The position numbers were made by a program, and so were the translations under genes. A stretch of DNA of 36,246 bases from a virus, in IMG/VR virus record IMGVR_UViG_3300020192_000038, positions 1 through 36,246 of that record. One strand, written 5' to 3'. Numbering within the stretch: the first letter of the stretch is position 1; every line of letters starts with the position of its first letter. The notes beneath the pieces are model-generated. The model was not told the DNA's origin. It ran no database searches and saw only the letters and a list, made by a program, of their open reading frames with translations. Shown in pieces: positions 1 through 6,717 of this stretch.

Positions 1-219
1 ATACGACCTACACCACCAGTAAAGCCACAGAAGCTGACAACGGGGTCGTACTAATGGCAGACTACATTAAATCAGTCGATAAACCGCTTGTCCATGGCTT
101 GGTTGTGGTCAACCCTGACGGCACATCTATCACTGGTGGGGCAACCTCTGGAGTGGCCGCCTTTTCTGATTCTGGAAGCGTAGATCGAAAGGGCTTAGTC
201 GACATCGACAGACACGTTC
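1..219. repeat. Terminal direct repeat, left copy
   Basis: Bases 1-219 recur as 36028-36246. The only difference I find is T at 128 versus C at 36155, the third base of a serine codon and so silent. This makes the window one unit of about 36,027 bp plus an overlap. It reads as circular assembly closure or circular permutation; a true fixed terminal repeat is possible but less likely because it cuts through two genes. Confidence 0.95.
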
Positions 220-1391
220 AGGTGGACGTTCTCACTATGCCCGCGTCCACCATAGACACGACCGGCTTGGCCACGTCCGCGAATCAGACGACGATCATTG
301 GGCACCTTGACGGAGTTGAGGGGTCACTCTCATCGCTTGACACTAAAACACCATCTCTCGGACAAGCTCTCGCAGCTGCCTCGTCTCCTGTAGTTCTCAC
401 AGCAGTACAGATGACGACTCTCACGCCACCAGCTGCGATCACCAACTTCGCTAATGAAACAGGTGGGAATCTCGCATCAATTAAGGCAAAAACAGACAAC
501 ATACCATCTCTGGGTCAAGCCTTGGCAGCAGCTTCGACTCCTGTGGTGCTAACAGCAGCCCAAATCACAACACTTACCCCAATAGCTGCCATTACAGGCT
601 TCGCCACAGAGGCAACGCTTGGCACACGCCTTGCAGAGGCGACATTCACAACTCGATTCCCCGTACAAGGTCAGGCTCTCGCAGCAGATTCGGTGCCTGT
701 GGTACTCACAGCAGCGCAGATGACCACTCTCACTCCTCCCGCTGCTATTACAGGTTTTGCTACCTCAGCTCTCCAAACGACTCAAGACACTTCAATCAAC
801 ACGCTCCTCAAGCCTGCCAGCACCCTTTCAGCGGTGACGACAGTCACTAACCTTTCACAACAGGGCGGGGTGGCAATTTCACTCAATACAGGAGTGCGAG
901 ACACAGGGACTCAGCGGGTTACGATTGCCACGGACGATGTTGTGCCAGTCACCGACAACTCGGGAAGCCTGACTGTTGATGCCCCTGTGGGAACGCCAGT
1001 CTTTGTGAGGCTCTCAGATGGTACGACAGATATCTCAACCCTCCCAGTCTCGCTCGCCTCAGTCCCAAGTCACGCAGTGACGAATGCGGGAACCTTTGCC
1101 GTACAGTCTACCGAGGCAACATACGCAACGTCATCGGTTACAAGCATTGCGGGATCAGCGTCAAGTGTCCAGCTTCTTGCCTCAACAGCTGGGCGCAAGG
1201 GCGCATACTTTTACAACGACTCAACGGCTATCTGTTACCTAAAACTTGGGACAACCGCTTCAACATCGAGCTTTACCATAGCAATGGCTGCTACAACTTT
1301 TTACGAGCTCCCAAACCCGAACTATACAGGGAGAATTGATGCTATCTGGGCATCAGCTACAGGGGATATGAGAATCACGGAAATCACATAG
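54..1391 (+). CDS. Repeat-containing tail fibre-like virion protein
   Basis: A 445-residue protein rich in Ala, Thr, Ser and Val with few charged residues, as is usual for trimeric beta-rich fibre or baseplate appendages. Three imperfect repeats of the form GQALAAxSxPVVLTAxQxTTLTP, each followed by AAITxFA, occupy about residues 100-250. The C-terminal half has the low-complexity, strand-prone character of fibre shafts and ends in a compact segment (about 360-445) that could be a head or knob. The ATG overlaps the TAA of the preceding virion gene (TAATG, seen intact at 36079-36083 across the circle junction), which suggests translational coupling. The gene follows the internal virion genes and precedes another fibre gene. 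Function in adsorption is inferred from composition, repeats and position; no catalytic motif is seen. Confidence 0.65.
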   Translation: MADYIKSVDKPLVHGLVVVNPDGTSITGGATSGVAAFSDSGSVDRKGLVDIDRHVQVDVLTMPASTIDTTGLATSANQTTIIGHLDGVEGSLSSLDTKTPSLGQALAAASSPVVLTAVQMTTLTPPAAITNFANETGGNLASIKAKTDNIPSLGQALAAASTPVVLTAAQITTLTPIAAITGFATEATLGTRLAEATFTTRFPVQGQALAADSVPVVLTAAQMTTLTPPAAITGFATSALQTTQDTSINTLLKPASTLSAVTTVTNLSQQGGVAISLNTGVRDTGTQRVTIATDDVVPVTDNSGSLTVDAPVGTPVFVRLSDGTTDISTLPVSLASVPSHAVTNAGTFAVQSTEATYATSSVTSIAGSASSVQLLASTAGRKGAYFYNDSTAICYLKLGTTASTSSFTIAMAATTFYELPNPNYTGRIDAIWASATGDMRITEIT

Positions 1392-1392
1392 T

Positions 1393-2172
1393 ATGCCTTA
1401 CTACCCAACCTCTGGCGGAGTAACTGATGGAGATAAGGGTGATATTGTCGTTACTGGAAGTGGGGCAACCTGGGAGATTGACGCGGGGACTATCGTCAAC
1501 GCTGACGTTGCGGCGGGTGCTGCTATCGCACTTTCTAAATTAGGCACGACAACAGCAAATAGAGTAGTGACGACTAATGGAAGTGGAAATATAGGAGCTG
1601 CGGTTACAACTGCAACAGAGATCGGTTATGTCGATGGAGTAACCTCAGCAATCCAAACACAGCTAGATGCTAAAGCACCATTAGCCTCACCCACCTTTAC
1701 TGGAACGGTAACAATTCCCACCCCATTTACCTTGGGAGCCGTCTCTGTCTTACCGACTGGGACTGAGCTTAATTTTGTCGATGGAGTAACCTCAGCAATC
1801 CAAACACAGCTAGATGCTAAAGAACCATTAGCCTCGCCTAGCTCTGCAAAGTTCTTTTTAGAAGCTGTTGTATCGGCAGGAGTGCCATCAATTACAGCCT
1901 CATACAACATCACCTCTATCACCGATGCAGGCGTTGGATTGCTGACGGTTACAATTGGTACTGATTTCTCAAGTACGAGTTACGCTGTGTTGGCAACAGT
2001 TGAAAAAGCGGGTACTGGACTCACAGTTGCTGCGGCTCGAAATGTTGTAATTAGAAGTGCAACACTTGCTGCAGGGTCTTTCCAGCTGGACTGTTACGAC
2101 TCTACAGCAGTAACAAACGTCGTCAAAGACCCCGATTCGTGGCATTGCGTGGGATATGGAGATCAAGCATGA
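1393..2172 (+). CDS. Tail fibre protein with duplicated fibre repeat
   Basis: A 259-residue fibre-like protein. Its repeat VDGVTSAIQTQLDAKxPLASP occurs twice (about residues 80-100 and 129-149); this family of repeats is common in phage tail fibres and precedes shaft strands such as TFTGTVT. The C-terminal 110 residues lose the repeat and may form the tip. It starts 2 bp after the upstream fibre stop, and its own stop overlaps the next ATG (ATGA), so the three form one operon. The underlying DNA repeat is nearly identical at nucleotide level, which allows length change by recombination. Receptor binding is inferred. Confidence 0.7.
   Translation: MPYYPTSGGVTDGDKGDIVVTGSGATWEIDAGTIVNADVAAGAAIALSKLGTTTANRVVTTNGSGNIGAAVTTATEIGYVDGVTSAIQTQLDAKAPLASPTFTGTVTIPTPFTLGAVSVLPTGTELNFVDGVTSAIQTQLDAKEPLASPSSAKFFLEAVVSAGVPSITASYNITSITDAGVGLLTVTIGTDFSSTSYAVLATVEKAGTGLTVAAARNVVIRSATLAAGSFQLDCYDSTAVTNVVKDPDSWHCVGYGDQA
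1630..1688 (+). repeat. 59-bp direct repeat in fibre gene, copy 1
   Basis: Bases 1630-1688 match 1777-1835 at 58 of 59 positions (C versus A in the Ala/Glu codon). The copies lie 147 bp apart, a multiple of three, so recombination between them would delete or add 49 residues without breaking the frame. Confidence 0.9.
1777..1835 (+). repeat. 59-bp direct repeat in fibre gene, copy 2
   Basis: Second copy of the element at 1630-1688, differing by a single base. It encodes the second VDGVTSAIQTQLDAK unit of the tail fibre. Confidence 0.9.
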
Positions 2173-2612
2173 CACACATTCTTCTTACATTTTCAGATCA
2201 CTCTATCGGTATCATGCAGTATGTGCCAGAAGATTCCTCAGACGATGCTCTTGCCAATGAGATATCTCGAAGTAGCTTTGAGAAAACGGTTCTTTCTTGG
2301 AAGCGTATCCAGCCCGAAGATATCCCGAAAGATAGGACGTTTCGAGGTGCTTGGACTGAGGAGCTTGCGATCGATATGCCAAAAGCTCGAGATATTTACA
2401 GGGAAACACTGCGCAGCGCAAGAGTTCCGCTTTTTGCTAAACTAGACACTGAGTACATTCGGGCAGATGAAACGGGTGATAATCCAGAAAAGGCTCGAAT
2501 CGCTGGAGTGAAGCAGCAGTTGAGAGACATTACAGATCTCTCAGAAATTGAGCAGGCGCAGACTCCCGAGGATCTGAAAGCCTTCTGGCCAGATGTTTTG
2601 GAGCAGGACTAA
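2169..2612 (+). CDS. Fibre-associated small protein, possible tail assembly chaperone-like
   Basis: A 147-residue protein. I place the start at the ATG inside ATGA, overlapping the upstream fibre stop; an in-frame start 30 bp earlier would overlap the fibre gene more and lacks support. Residues about 60-147 contain IDMPKARDIYRETLRSAR followed by a conserved-looking run ending in DLKAFWPDVL. I recognise this arrangement (MPKAR, then R..R.P.LA.LD, then VKQQLRD) from small proteins found just after fibre genes in many phages of proteobacteria, usually left unnamed or called tail fibre assembly-like. Role in fibre maturation is inferred from position only. Confidence 0.6.
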   Translation: MTHILLTFSDHSIGIMQYVPEDSSDDALANEISRSSFEKTVLSWKRIQPEDIPKDRTFRGAWTEELAIDMPKARDIYRETLRSARVPLFAKLDTEYIRADETGDNPEKARIAGVKQQLRDITDLSEIEQAQTPEDLKAFWPDVLEQD

Positions 2613-2613
2613 T

Positions 2614-2844
2614 ATGGAACTACTTGGAAGACTCGCCGAAAATGGCCTCTTAGCTCTCTTGCTAACAATCTCTCTCTCTGGCCTTTTTTTTATCTTCTCT
2701 CTTTATAGAGACTCTATGGAGAAAAGACTTTCTGAGTATAAAGACACTCAAACCACAATTTACAAAGCAATCGAAGAAATGCGCACAACTGTTGCGGCCA
2801 CAATATCTGCCCTCAAGAGCGGAAGGGGTGAAAATGAGAAGTAG
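2614..2844 (+). CDS. Small membrane protein with coiled-coil, lysis-region
   Basis: A 76-residue protein starting MELLGRLAENG. Residues about 7-27 form one hydrophobic helix (LLALLLTISLSGLFFIFSL), followed by a charged amphipathic helix (about 30-70) likely to be a coiled coil. One N-terminal membrane anchor with a helical tail fits an inner-membrane spanin or a holin accessory, but no family is recognised. It begins 1 bp after the preceding stop and its 3' end overlaps the next gene by 11 bp, so it is part of the late operon leading to the endolysin. Confidence 0.55.
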   Translation: MELLGRLAENGLLALLLTISLSGLFFIFSLYRDSMEKRLSEYKDTQTTIYKAIEEMRTTVAATISALKSGRGENEK

Positions 2845-3040
2845 AGTTTTTTCGTTCCTCAACCCCTTTGATACCCAAGTTGATAAAAAAATTGAGGACA
2901 TGAAGCAGGAGACAGATGCTGTCGTGGGTGCGTTTATGAAAGAACAAAAAGTCGTTCGGGAAGTTGTTCAGAAATACGATGGGCACATTAGCCGAGACAT
3001 TCTCCGGGCAATGGGTTGGGAGATTAAACATGAACAGTGA
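2834..3040 (+). CDS. Small charged hypothetical protein, lysis-region
   Basis: A 68-residue protein starting at ATG 2834 just behind a GGGGTGAAA segment; a longer in-frame reading from 2792 would lie inside the previous gene. It is charged and helical (DKKIEDMKQETDAVVG then EQKVVREVVQKYDGH), without a membrane segment. It overlaps the genes on both sides by 11 bp, a tight packing that supports it being real. No family recognised; the context is the cluster of membrane proteins before the endolysin. Confidence 0.5.
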   Translation: MRSRVFSFLNPFDTQVDKKIEDMKQETDAVVGAFMKEQKVVREVVQKYDGHISRDILRAMGWEIKHEQ

Positions 3041-3350
3041 AACCCCTCAAATTCTATCTTTCATCATCAGGATCATTTCAACACTCGCCTTCCCCTTCGT
3101 GTTCTCCACGATGTGGAGGGAAGCGACCACAAAAGACGAGCTCACAATCCCTCGAAAACTTCTCTTTTTCTCTTTCAGCTCGTTCTGGCTCTGCATCCTC
3201 TGCGTCAGTTTGTACCAAGGACTGAGTATTTTTGGGTTCGTTTTCCCAAGGATTGTAGCCGACTTAATCCTCAACATAAGCTCTTTTTCTATTCTTATCA
3301 TTACCGTCACGGTTGTGCTACTATACTCTGACAAGTATAAAAAAAGGTAA
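3030..3350 (+). CDS. Three-helix membrane protein, candidate holin
   Basis: A 106-residue protein starting MNSETPQIL, with start inside the upstream gene's last codons. Three hydrophobic segments are visible at about residues 8-27, 41-65 and 75-99, separated by a charged stretch (REATTKDELTIPRK), and it ends in a basic tail (SDKYKKR). Size, three membrane helices, polar N-terminus and lysine-rich C-terminus match class I holins. It sits about 320 bp upstream of the M23 endolysin. Other membrane proteins nearby compete for the holin role, so the assignment is tentative. Confidence 0.5.
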   Translation: MNSETPQILSFIIRIISTLAFPFVFSTMWREATTKDELTIPRKLLFFSFSSFWLCILCVSLYQGLSIFGFVFPRIVADLILNISSFSILIITVTVVLLYSDKYKKR

Positions 3351-3355
3351 CTTTT

Positions 3356-3574
3356 ATGGATGACCGCTCGATTCTAAAATACTTGCTTTTTTCCTCAACA
3401 GCGGTTTCTTTCCTTCTCGTCGTTCTTTTCCTCGTCCTTCTAGCCAATATCTCTCAAACGAATAAATCTATTGAAAAAATATCTTCATTCGTGCAGGATT
3501 GGGAGCAATTAATTTTGGTCGAAGAGCTGGACGAGTTTGGGGTGGTAGAAGCGCGGGGGAGTTATGCCAATTAA
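3356..3574 (+). CDS. Single-span membrane protein, lysis-region
   Basis: A 72-residue protein with a ribosome site (AAAAAAGGTAAC) before ATG 3356. Residues about 9-32 are a strongly hydrophobic helix (LLFSSTAVSFLLVVLFLVLLA); the remainder is acidic and polar (WEQLILVEELDEFGVVEARG). One N-terminal span with an acidic tail could be a spanin partner, a pinholin or an antiholin. The stop is overlapped by the start of the next small gene. Confidence 0.5.
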   Translation: MDDRSILKYLLFSSTAVSFLLVVLFLVLLANISQTNKSIEKISSFVQDWEQLILVEELDEFGVVEARGSYAN

Positions 3575-3677
3575 AATCCGCAACAAGTCGACGGGGAGAG
3601 TCTTTAGCGTTTCCGTAAAGCCTAAAACAACCCCTATCCGAAAAAAATACAAGTCTGTAAAGAAAAAGCTTGCGTGA
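3564..3677 (+). CDS. 37-residue basic peptide
   Basis: A short ORF beginning MPIKIRNKSTGRVFS and ending KSVKKKLA. About a third of its residues are Lys or Arg and it has no acidic residue. A strong GGGGGAG site lies 3 bp before the ATG (GCGGGGGAGTTATG), its start overlaps the upstream gene by 11 bp, and its TGA overlaps the GTG of the endolysin gene (GTGA). This bounded, coupled arrangement argues that it is translated and helps start endolysin synthesis. No family is recognised; nucleic-acid or membrane binding would fit its charge. Confidence 0.55.
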   Translation: MPIKIRNKSTGRVFSVSVKPKTTPIRKKYKSVKKKLA

Positions 3678-4486
3678 GCTATCCATTCTCCCCAAACAAG
3701 ATTGACTCTTTTTTTAATCAAAAGGTTTCCTATGGGAATCATGAGGGGATTGATCTCAATGGGGTTGGTGGGGGGAATACCGACTGTGGAGAGCCCCTCA
3801 AGTCGATCTCTCTCGGGAAGTGTGTCCACGTCTCTAGCTCATCGAAAGACTACGGCCTTCTTGTTGTGATAGAAACCCAGTGGAGCGGATCGACCTACTA
3901 CATCCGGTACTGCCATCTTCAACAGGCAAACGTTGTTGTGGATCAGCTCGTTTCTCAGGGACAAGTTGTTGGTCTTATGGGATCGACTGGAAACTCTACC
4001 GCCTGCCACCTTCACCTCGACATTCTCAAAAAGAAGCCCCGCTCTTGGAGATTTTATACCCAAGACGTGCTTGCGTGGTTTGTAGACCCAGTGCTGTTCA
4101 TAAAGGAATATAAGGGAGTGGTTGTGTATAGTGAAGAACAGATGACTCTCGCTCGTTTAGAGCGCGACAGAAACTGGAACCTCTACCAAGATACTTTGAG
4201 GGAATCACAAAAAATAAAGGAGGAGTCTGATACCGCTGCCAAGTATTCTGCTCAACTTGAAAAACAGGTGGAAGGCCTACTCTCTGAGGAAAAGTCTCTC
4301 CAACTGTCTCTCAAGGCTTCCACAGACCGGAACGGAATTCTCCAAGACGAAAACGACACTCTTCGAGATCAAGTGGAGGCTCATGTTTGCCCCCCTCAAG
4401 AAGCTCCCATCCAAGAGGGAAAAGTCGAAGAGGTAGGAATTGGCACTCTTATATCCCTTCTGCTAAAAAAGATACTGAAAGGCTAG
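3674..4486 (+). CDS. M23-family peptidoglycan endopeptidase, endolysin
   Basis: A 270-residue protein starting at GTG coupled to the previous stop (GTGA). The N-terminal half is a LytM/M23 zinc metallopeptidase: HEGID (H23, D27), the catalytic RYCH (H81), GLMGSTGNST and the HLH pair (H112, H114) are all present, so the active site looks complete. Residues about 155-245 are a long charged helical region (EKQVEGLLSEEKSL, ENDTLRDQVEAH), probably a coiled coil or wall-binding stalk, and the end is weakly hydrophobic. There is no signal peptide, so release through a holin from the neighbouring membrane genes is expected. M23 enzymes cut peptide cross-links in peptidoglycan; the lysis role follows from context. 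Confidence 0.85.
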   Translation: MSYPFSPNKIDSFFNQKVSYGNHEGIDLNGVGGGNTDCGEPLKSISLGKCVHVSSSSKDYGLLVVIETQWSGSTYYIRYCHLQQANVVVDQLVSQGQVVGLMGSTGNSTACHLHLDILKKKPRSWRFYTQDVLAWFVDPVLFIKEYKGVVVYSEEQMTLARLERDRNWNLYQDTLRESQKIKEESDTAAKYSAQLEKQVEGLLSEEKSLQLSLKASTDRNGILQDENDTLRDQVEAHVCPPQEAPIQEGKVEEVGIGTLISLLLKKILKG

Positions 4487-4487
4487 T

Positions 4488-4736
4488 GTGGCAGTCAAAA
4501 AGTTTACAAAAACCTCATCCAGCCGTTGGGATCTATCAAGAGACGACGTGTGGAAGGTTGGGAAAAACTCCCTCAAGTACCTCTCTGTTGGTGTTATCTT
4601 ATTCTTATCTCAAATCCAAAGTGGGAAAAGCTTGGAGGACGCTGGGCAAGTCTTCTGGTACTGGGGAATATCAAGTGCGATTGATCTCTTGACGAAGTTT
4701 TCACAAGAAACCACCTACTACAAAAAAGTAAAATAG
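4488..4736 (+). CDS. Small membrane protein after endolysin, holin candidate
   Basis: An 82-residue protein starting at GTG 4488, one base after the endolysin stop, with AAAGG just upstream. Residues about 27-44 (LKYLSVGVILFLSQIQSG) and 50-68 (AGQVFWYWGISSAIDLLT) are moderately hydrophobic and could form one or two membrane helices; the ends are basic. Phages often place a holin directly beside the endolysin, making this a rival to the three-helix protein at 3030-3350. No family is recognised with certainty. Confidence 0.5.
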   Translation: MAVKKFTKTSSSRWDLSRDDVWKVGKNSLKYLSVGVILFLSQIQSGKSLEDAGQVFWYWGISSAIDLLTKFSQETTYYKKVK

Positions 4737-4737
4737 C

Positions 4738-5076
4738 ATGGCAAACGCTCGTAGAGAGAAATACGAGTTTAGCTATCAAACGAAATTAGACGCCCTTAAA
4801 AGGGATTCGTTCACTTGTCAGAATTGCCACAAGCATAAGCGGGAGGTTGAACCGCCATGCCTAGAGATTCACCACATCGTTCCCATTTGGTTCGTCGTTC
4901 GATACCTTCCAGAGATGTCTGCGATATACTTTCGCTCGATAGACAACGCCGCCTGTCTTTGTAAAGAGTGCCACCTGAAAGAACACGCGAGGCAGGGGGT
5001 AGCCGACTACTGGACACTTGCCATCGCTCTTCTCGGGGTAAACTATGACCAAAGCCATCAGGAAAGCGTGGCTTGA
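4738..5076 (+). CDS. HNH endonuclease
   Basis: A 112-residue HNH nuclease. Cys27-x2-Cys30 and Cys75-x2-Cys78 form the structural zinc site, and the His-Asn-His signature is visible as EIHHIVPIW (H45/H46), N70 in SIDNAACLC, and the histidine of CKECHLKEH. It has no intron next to it and sits as the last rightward gene of the late block, where HNH nucleases often assist packaging or act as free-standing homing enzymes. Its final 19 bp overlap the 3' end of the leftward VRR-NUC gene. Confidence 0.85.
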   Translation: MANARREKYEFSYQTKLDALKRDSFTCQNCHKHKREVEPPCLEIHHIVPIWFVVRYLPEMSAIYFRSIDNAACLCKECHLKEHARQGVADYWTLAIALLGVNYDQSHQESVA

Positions 5077-5435
5077 TCTCCTACAACCTTGTCGATAAAC
5101 ATCTTCGCCTCATCAAAGCCCCTACAAAGCCCATATTGCCCATCTTTTGAGTCAGAGATCGCCTTGCCCCACATCTTCTGCTCTGGAGATAAAACGCCCC
5201 CTTTGACTCGCTTGACCTCCAGAAAAACAACGTGTTCTCTTGTTATGAAGATAATGTCTGGGACCCCCTTCCTCACCCCTTCACGGACTTGCTTTCGTTT
5301 TTGATTCCAGGAGCGAGTAAAAGTGTTATTCGGTACAGCGGAATATATTGATACGATCCCTTTTTCTTTGAGATCCTCTAGGTATTCGATAATCTTTTCT
5401 TGTTCGTCAATTTCAAGGGGTACCTTTTGCTTCAC
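5058..5435 (-). CDS. VRR-NUC (PD-(D/E)XK) nuclease
   Basis: A 125-residue protein starting at GTG (AAGGATAAAAAGTG). It carries the VRR-NUC signature: N-terminal acidic helix (IDEQEKIIEYLE), VRKGVPDIIF with D60, FLEVKRVKGG with E73 and K75, then SPEQKMWG. Family members are small stand-alone nucleases common in phages, related to the nuclease domain of FAN1 and to Holliday-junction-type enzymes. The GTG overlaps the previous stop (GTGA). It is the last gene of the leftward early transcript, converging with the HNH gene. Confidence 0.88.
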   Translation of the reverse strand: MKQKVPLEIDEQEKIIEYLEDLKEKGIVSIYSAVPNNTFTRSWNQKRKQVREGVRKGVPDIIFITREHVVFLEVKRVKGGVLSPEQKMWGKAISDSKDGQYGLCRGFDEAKMFIDKVVGDQATLS

Positions 5436-5617
5436 TTTTTATCCTTATAGGATTTTCTCCAGCTACTGTTTTGGCTATTTTTCTTCCCGTTTATTTTCCC
5501 AAGAAGGCCGTAGCACTCGGGGGAGCAGGTTTTTCTAAACCCTGACTTTCTCCCATACGGCTGAGTCTCGCCGCCACATATTTGACACCTATTGTCCAAT
5601 GTATCCCTCTTTTGCAT
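5432..5617 (-). CDS. Small zinc-finger protein
   Basis: A 61-residue protein beginning MQKRDTLDNR. C11-x2-C14 and C31-x3-C35 (CQICGGETQP, RKTCSPECYG) form one zinc finger similar to zinc ribbons in phage HNH-like or transcription factor-like peptides; the C-terminal third is basic (GKKNSQ, SYKDKK), suggesting nucleic-acid binding. A TTG five codons upstream is possible, but the ATG is preferred although no clear ribosome site precedes it. It overlaps and is probably coupled to the VRR-NUC gene. Confidence 0.55.
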   Translation of the reverse strand: MQKRDTLDNRCQICGGETQPYGRKSGFRKTCSPECYGLLGKINGKKNSQNSSWRKSYKDKK

Positions 5618-5627
5618 GAGTACACTG

Positions 5628-5702
5628 TACAATTATTTTCAAGACTTTACAATCGGCTTACAATTATTTTTCAAGACTTTACAATTGGCTTACAATTATT
5701 TT
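5628..5702. repeat. Tandem 31/32-bp AT-rich repeat
   Basis: Unit A 5628-5658, unit B 5659-5690 and a 12-base partial unit 5691-5702. Units share TACAATTATTTT, CAAGACTTTACAAT and GGCT; A and B differ by one T insertion and one C/T change. The array fills the gap upstream of the leftward zinc-finger gene. On the minus strand it offers TTGAAA and TGTAAA-like boxes about 17 bp apart. It could be a duplicated promoter, a set of binding sites, or a recent slip duplication. Confidence 0.8.
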
Positions 5703-5728
5703 AGATCATCAGTGCTGTCTGTCATAGG

Positions 5729-6292
5729 TTATTCCTTTTTAGCTACTGGTTTGTCTAGGGAGGAGAGCCTAGTGAGAACATCTTGCGAAGTGTGTCCATC
5801 CCATTTGTCTGCCAATTCTCGCTCTTCACACCTAAACAAATCCCAATCCTTTAACTCATAATGGTTGCTTATTTGTCCAGTTGGTAGTGTCGCTATAACA
5901 ATAAACCACCCACCTCCAAAACATTCTTCACCATCACTGTGTTTTTTACTTTTATGGATTTGGTACTTTCTGCCACTTGTCCACTCATTGAACAGTACCG
6001 CGTTATATATCTTTCTAAAATCATATAACTCTTTGAAAGTATGGTAGCCATCTGATGTATTCTCAGTTACCACCGCCCCCTTCCTTTCTTCTGCTACAGC
6101 TCTGGCTAGTTCAGCAGAACAAGCTCTTCGGACGCTTTTTTCAAAATCCAACAAGACGCCTTTGACTTCTTCTCTGCTGTCAAAAACAAGATCGTCTTTG
6201 ATTACATCTAAAACACTGTCAGTCCATTGATCTATGACTGGTCGGTGATCCACTGTAAATGCTAGTTTTAGTTCATTTTGTGTGTCTGTCAT
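5729..6292 (-). CDS. Conserved phage WDGHT-motif protein
   Basis: A 187-residue protein. The C-terminal half has the landmarks YHTFKELYDFRK, HSDGEECFGGGWFIV, GQISNHYELKDWDL and DKWDGHTSQDVLTRL (WDGHT at 164-168). I recognise this pattern, with the histidine/aspartate-rich centre and terminal WDGHT, from many phage proteins of unknown function. The N-terminal half (about 1-75) is a separate helical region with acidic and basic faces. It begins MTDTQ after the junction GGACTAACTATG shared by several neighbouring genes. No enzymatic role can be assigned from the sequence. Confidence 0.7.
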   Translation of the reverse strand: MTDTQNELKLAFTVDHRPVIDQWTDSVLDVIKDDLVFDSREEVKGVLLDFEKSVRRACSAELARAVAEERKGAVVTENTSDGYHTFKELYDFRKIYNAVLFNEWTSGRKYQIHKSKKHSDGEECFGGGWFIVIATLPTGQISNHYELKDWDLFRCEERELADKWDGHTSQDVLTRLSSLDKPVAKKE

Positions 6293-6294
6293 AG

Positions 6295-6483
6295 TTAGTC
6301 CTTTTTAGTTATTTCTTCTATAAAATCATTAAATATAATATCAGCAACACAATGAATGCCCTCGAGCTTTCCACAACCAGAACACTTCCAGCTCATCATC
6401 AATTTTTCATCTTCATAAAAACTATATGGCACACCATAATTCCAACCAAGCCAGTGTGCTATTTTATGTAGTATCTGTGTCAT
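6295..6483 (-). CDS. Small CxxC protein
   Basis: A 62-residue protein starting MTQILHKIAHWLGW. A CSGCGKLEGIHC segment (C34, C37, H44, C45) may bind zinc; small phage proteins with this CSGCG..GIH pattern are widespread and uncharacterised. The N-terminus is hydrophobic and aromatic. It lies between two genes joined by near-identical GGACTAA-type junctions, and its own stop (KKD then TAA) forms the ribosome site of the next gene. Confidence 0.6.
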   Translation of the reverse strand: MTQILHKIAHWLGWNYGVPYSFYEDEKLMMSWKCSGCGKLEGIHCVADIIFNDFIEEITKKD

Positions 6484-6486
6484 AGA

Positions 6487-6717
6487 TTAGTCCTTCTTAG
6501 TGTCCAACTTATCAAGGATACACATGGTGTTGTCAACCCAACTACCAACCATCTTTTCTGCAATGTAATTATGTTGGGCATACCAGTTTTGTCCTTCAGC
6601 TAAAGTTTTAAACTCTGGCTTATCAGTCTTTGAAAAAACAAAATATGCCTGAGCTAAAGTGCGTTCTAGTTCTGTTCTTATTTTCTCGAGTGCTAGTAGT
6701 CTTGTGGTATCTGTCAT
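6487..6717 (-). CDS. Internal in-frame small protein within the HTH fusion
   Basis: A 76-residue product predicted from an internal ATG at 6717. The sequence before it, GGAGGGCCAACCTATG, has a strong Shine-Dalgarno and keeps the ACCTATG ending that precedes other genes here, and the first residues (MTDT) repeat the MTDTQ start of neighbouring genes. The protein is helical (LLALEKIRTELERTLAQAY) and ends LDTKKD, the same KKD-stop pattern as adjacent genes. Function unknown. It resembles short phage proteins with the EGQNWYAQHNYIAEKMVG type of helix. Confidence 0.55.
   Translation of the reverse strand: MTDTTRLLALEKIRTELERTLAQAYFVFSKTDKPEFKTLAEGQNWYAQHNYIAEKMVGSWVDNTMCILDKLDTKKD

Noticed and set aside
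5058-5076. Bidirectional terminator between convergent HNH and VRR-NUC genes
   Set aside because: The genes overlap by 19 bp and no hairpin with T-run is seen there.
5628-5702. Possible short CRISPR-like array
   Set aside because: Units follow each other directly with no unique spacers and there are no cas genes.
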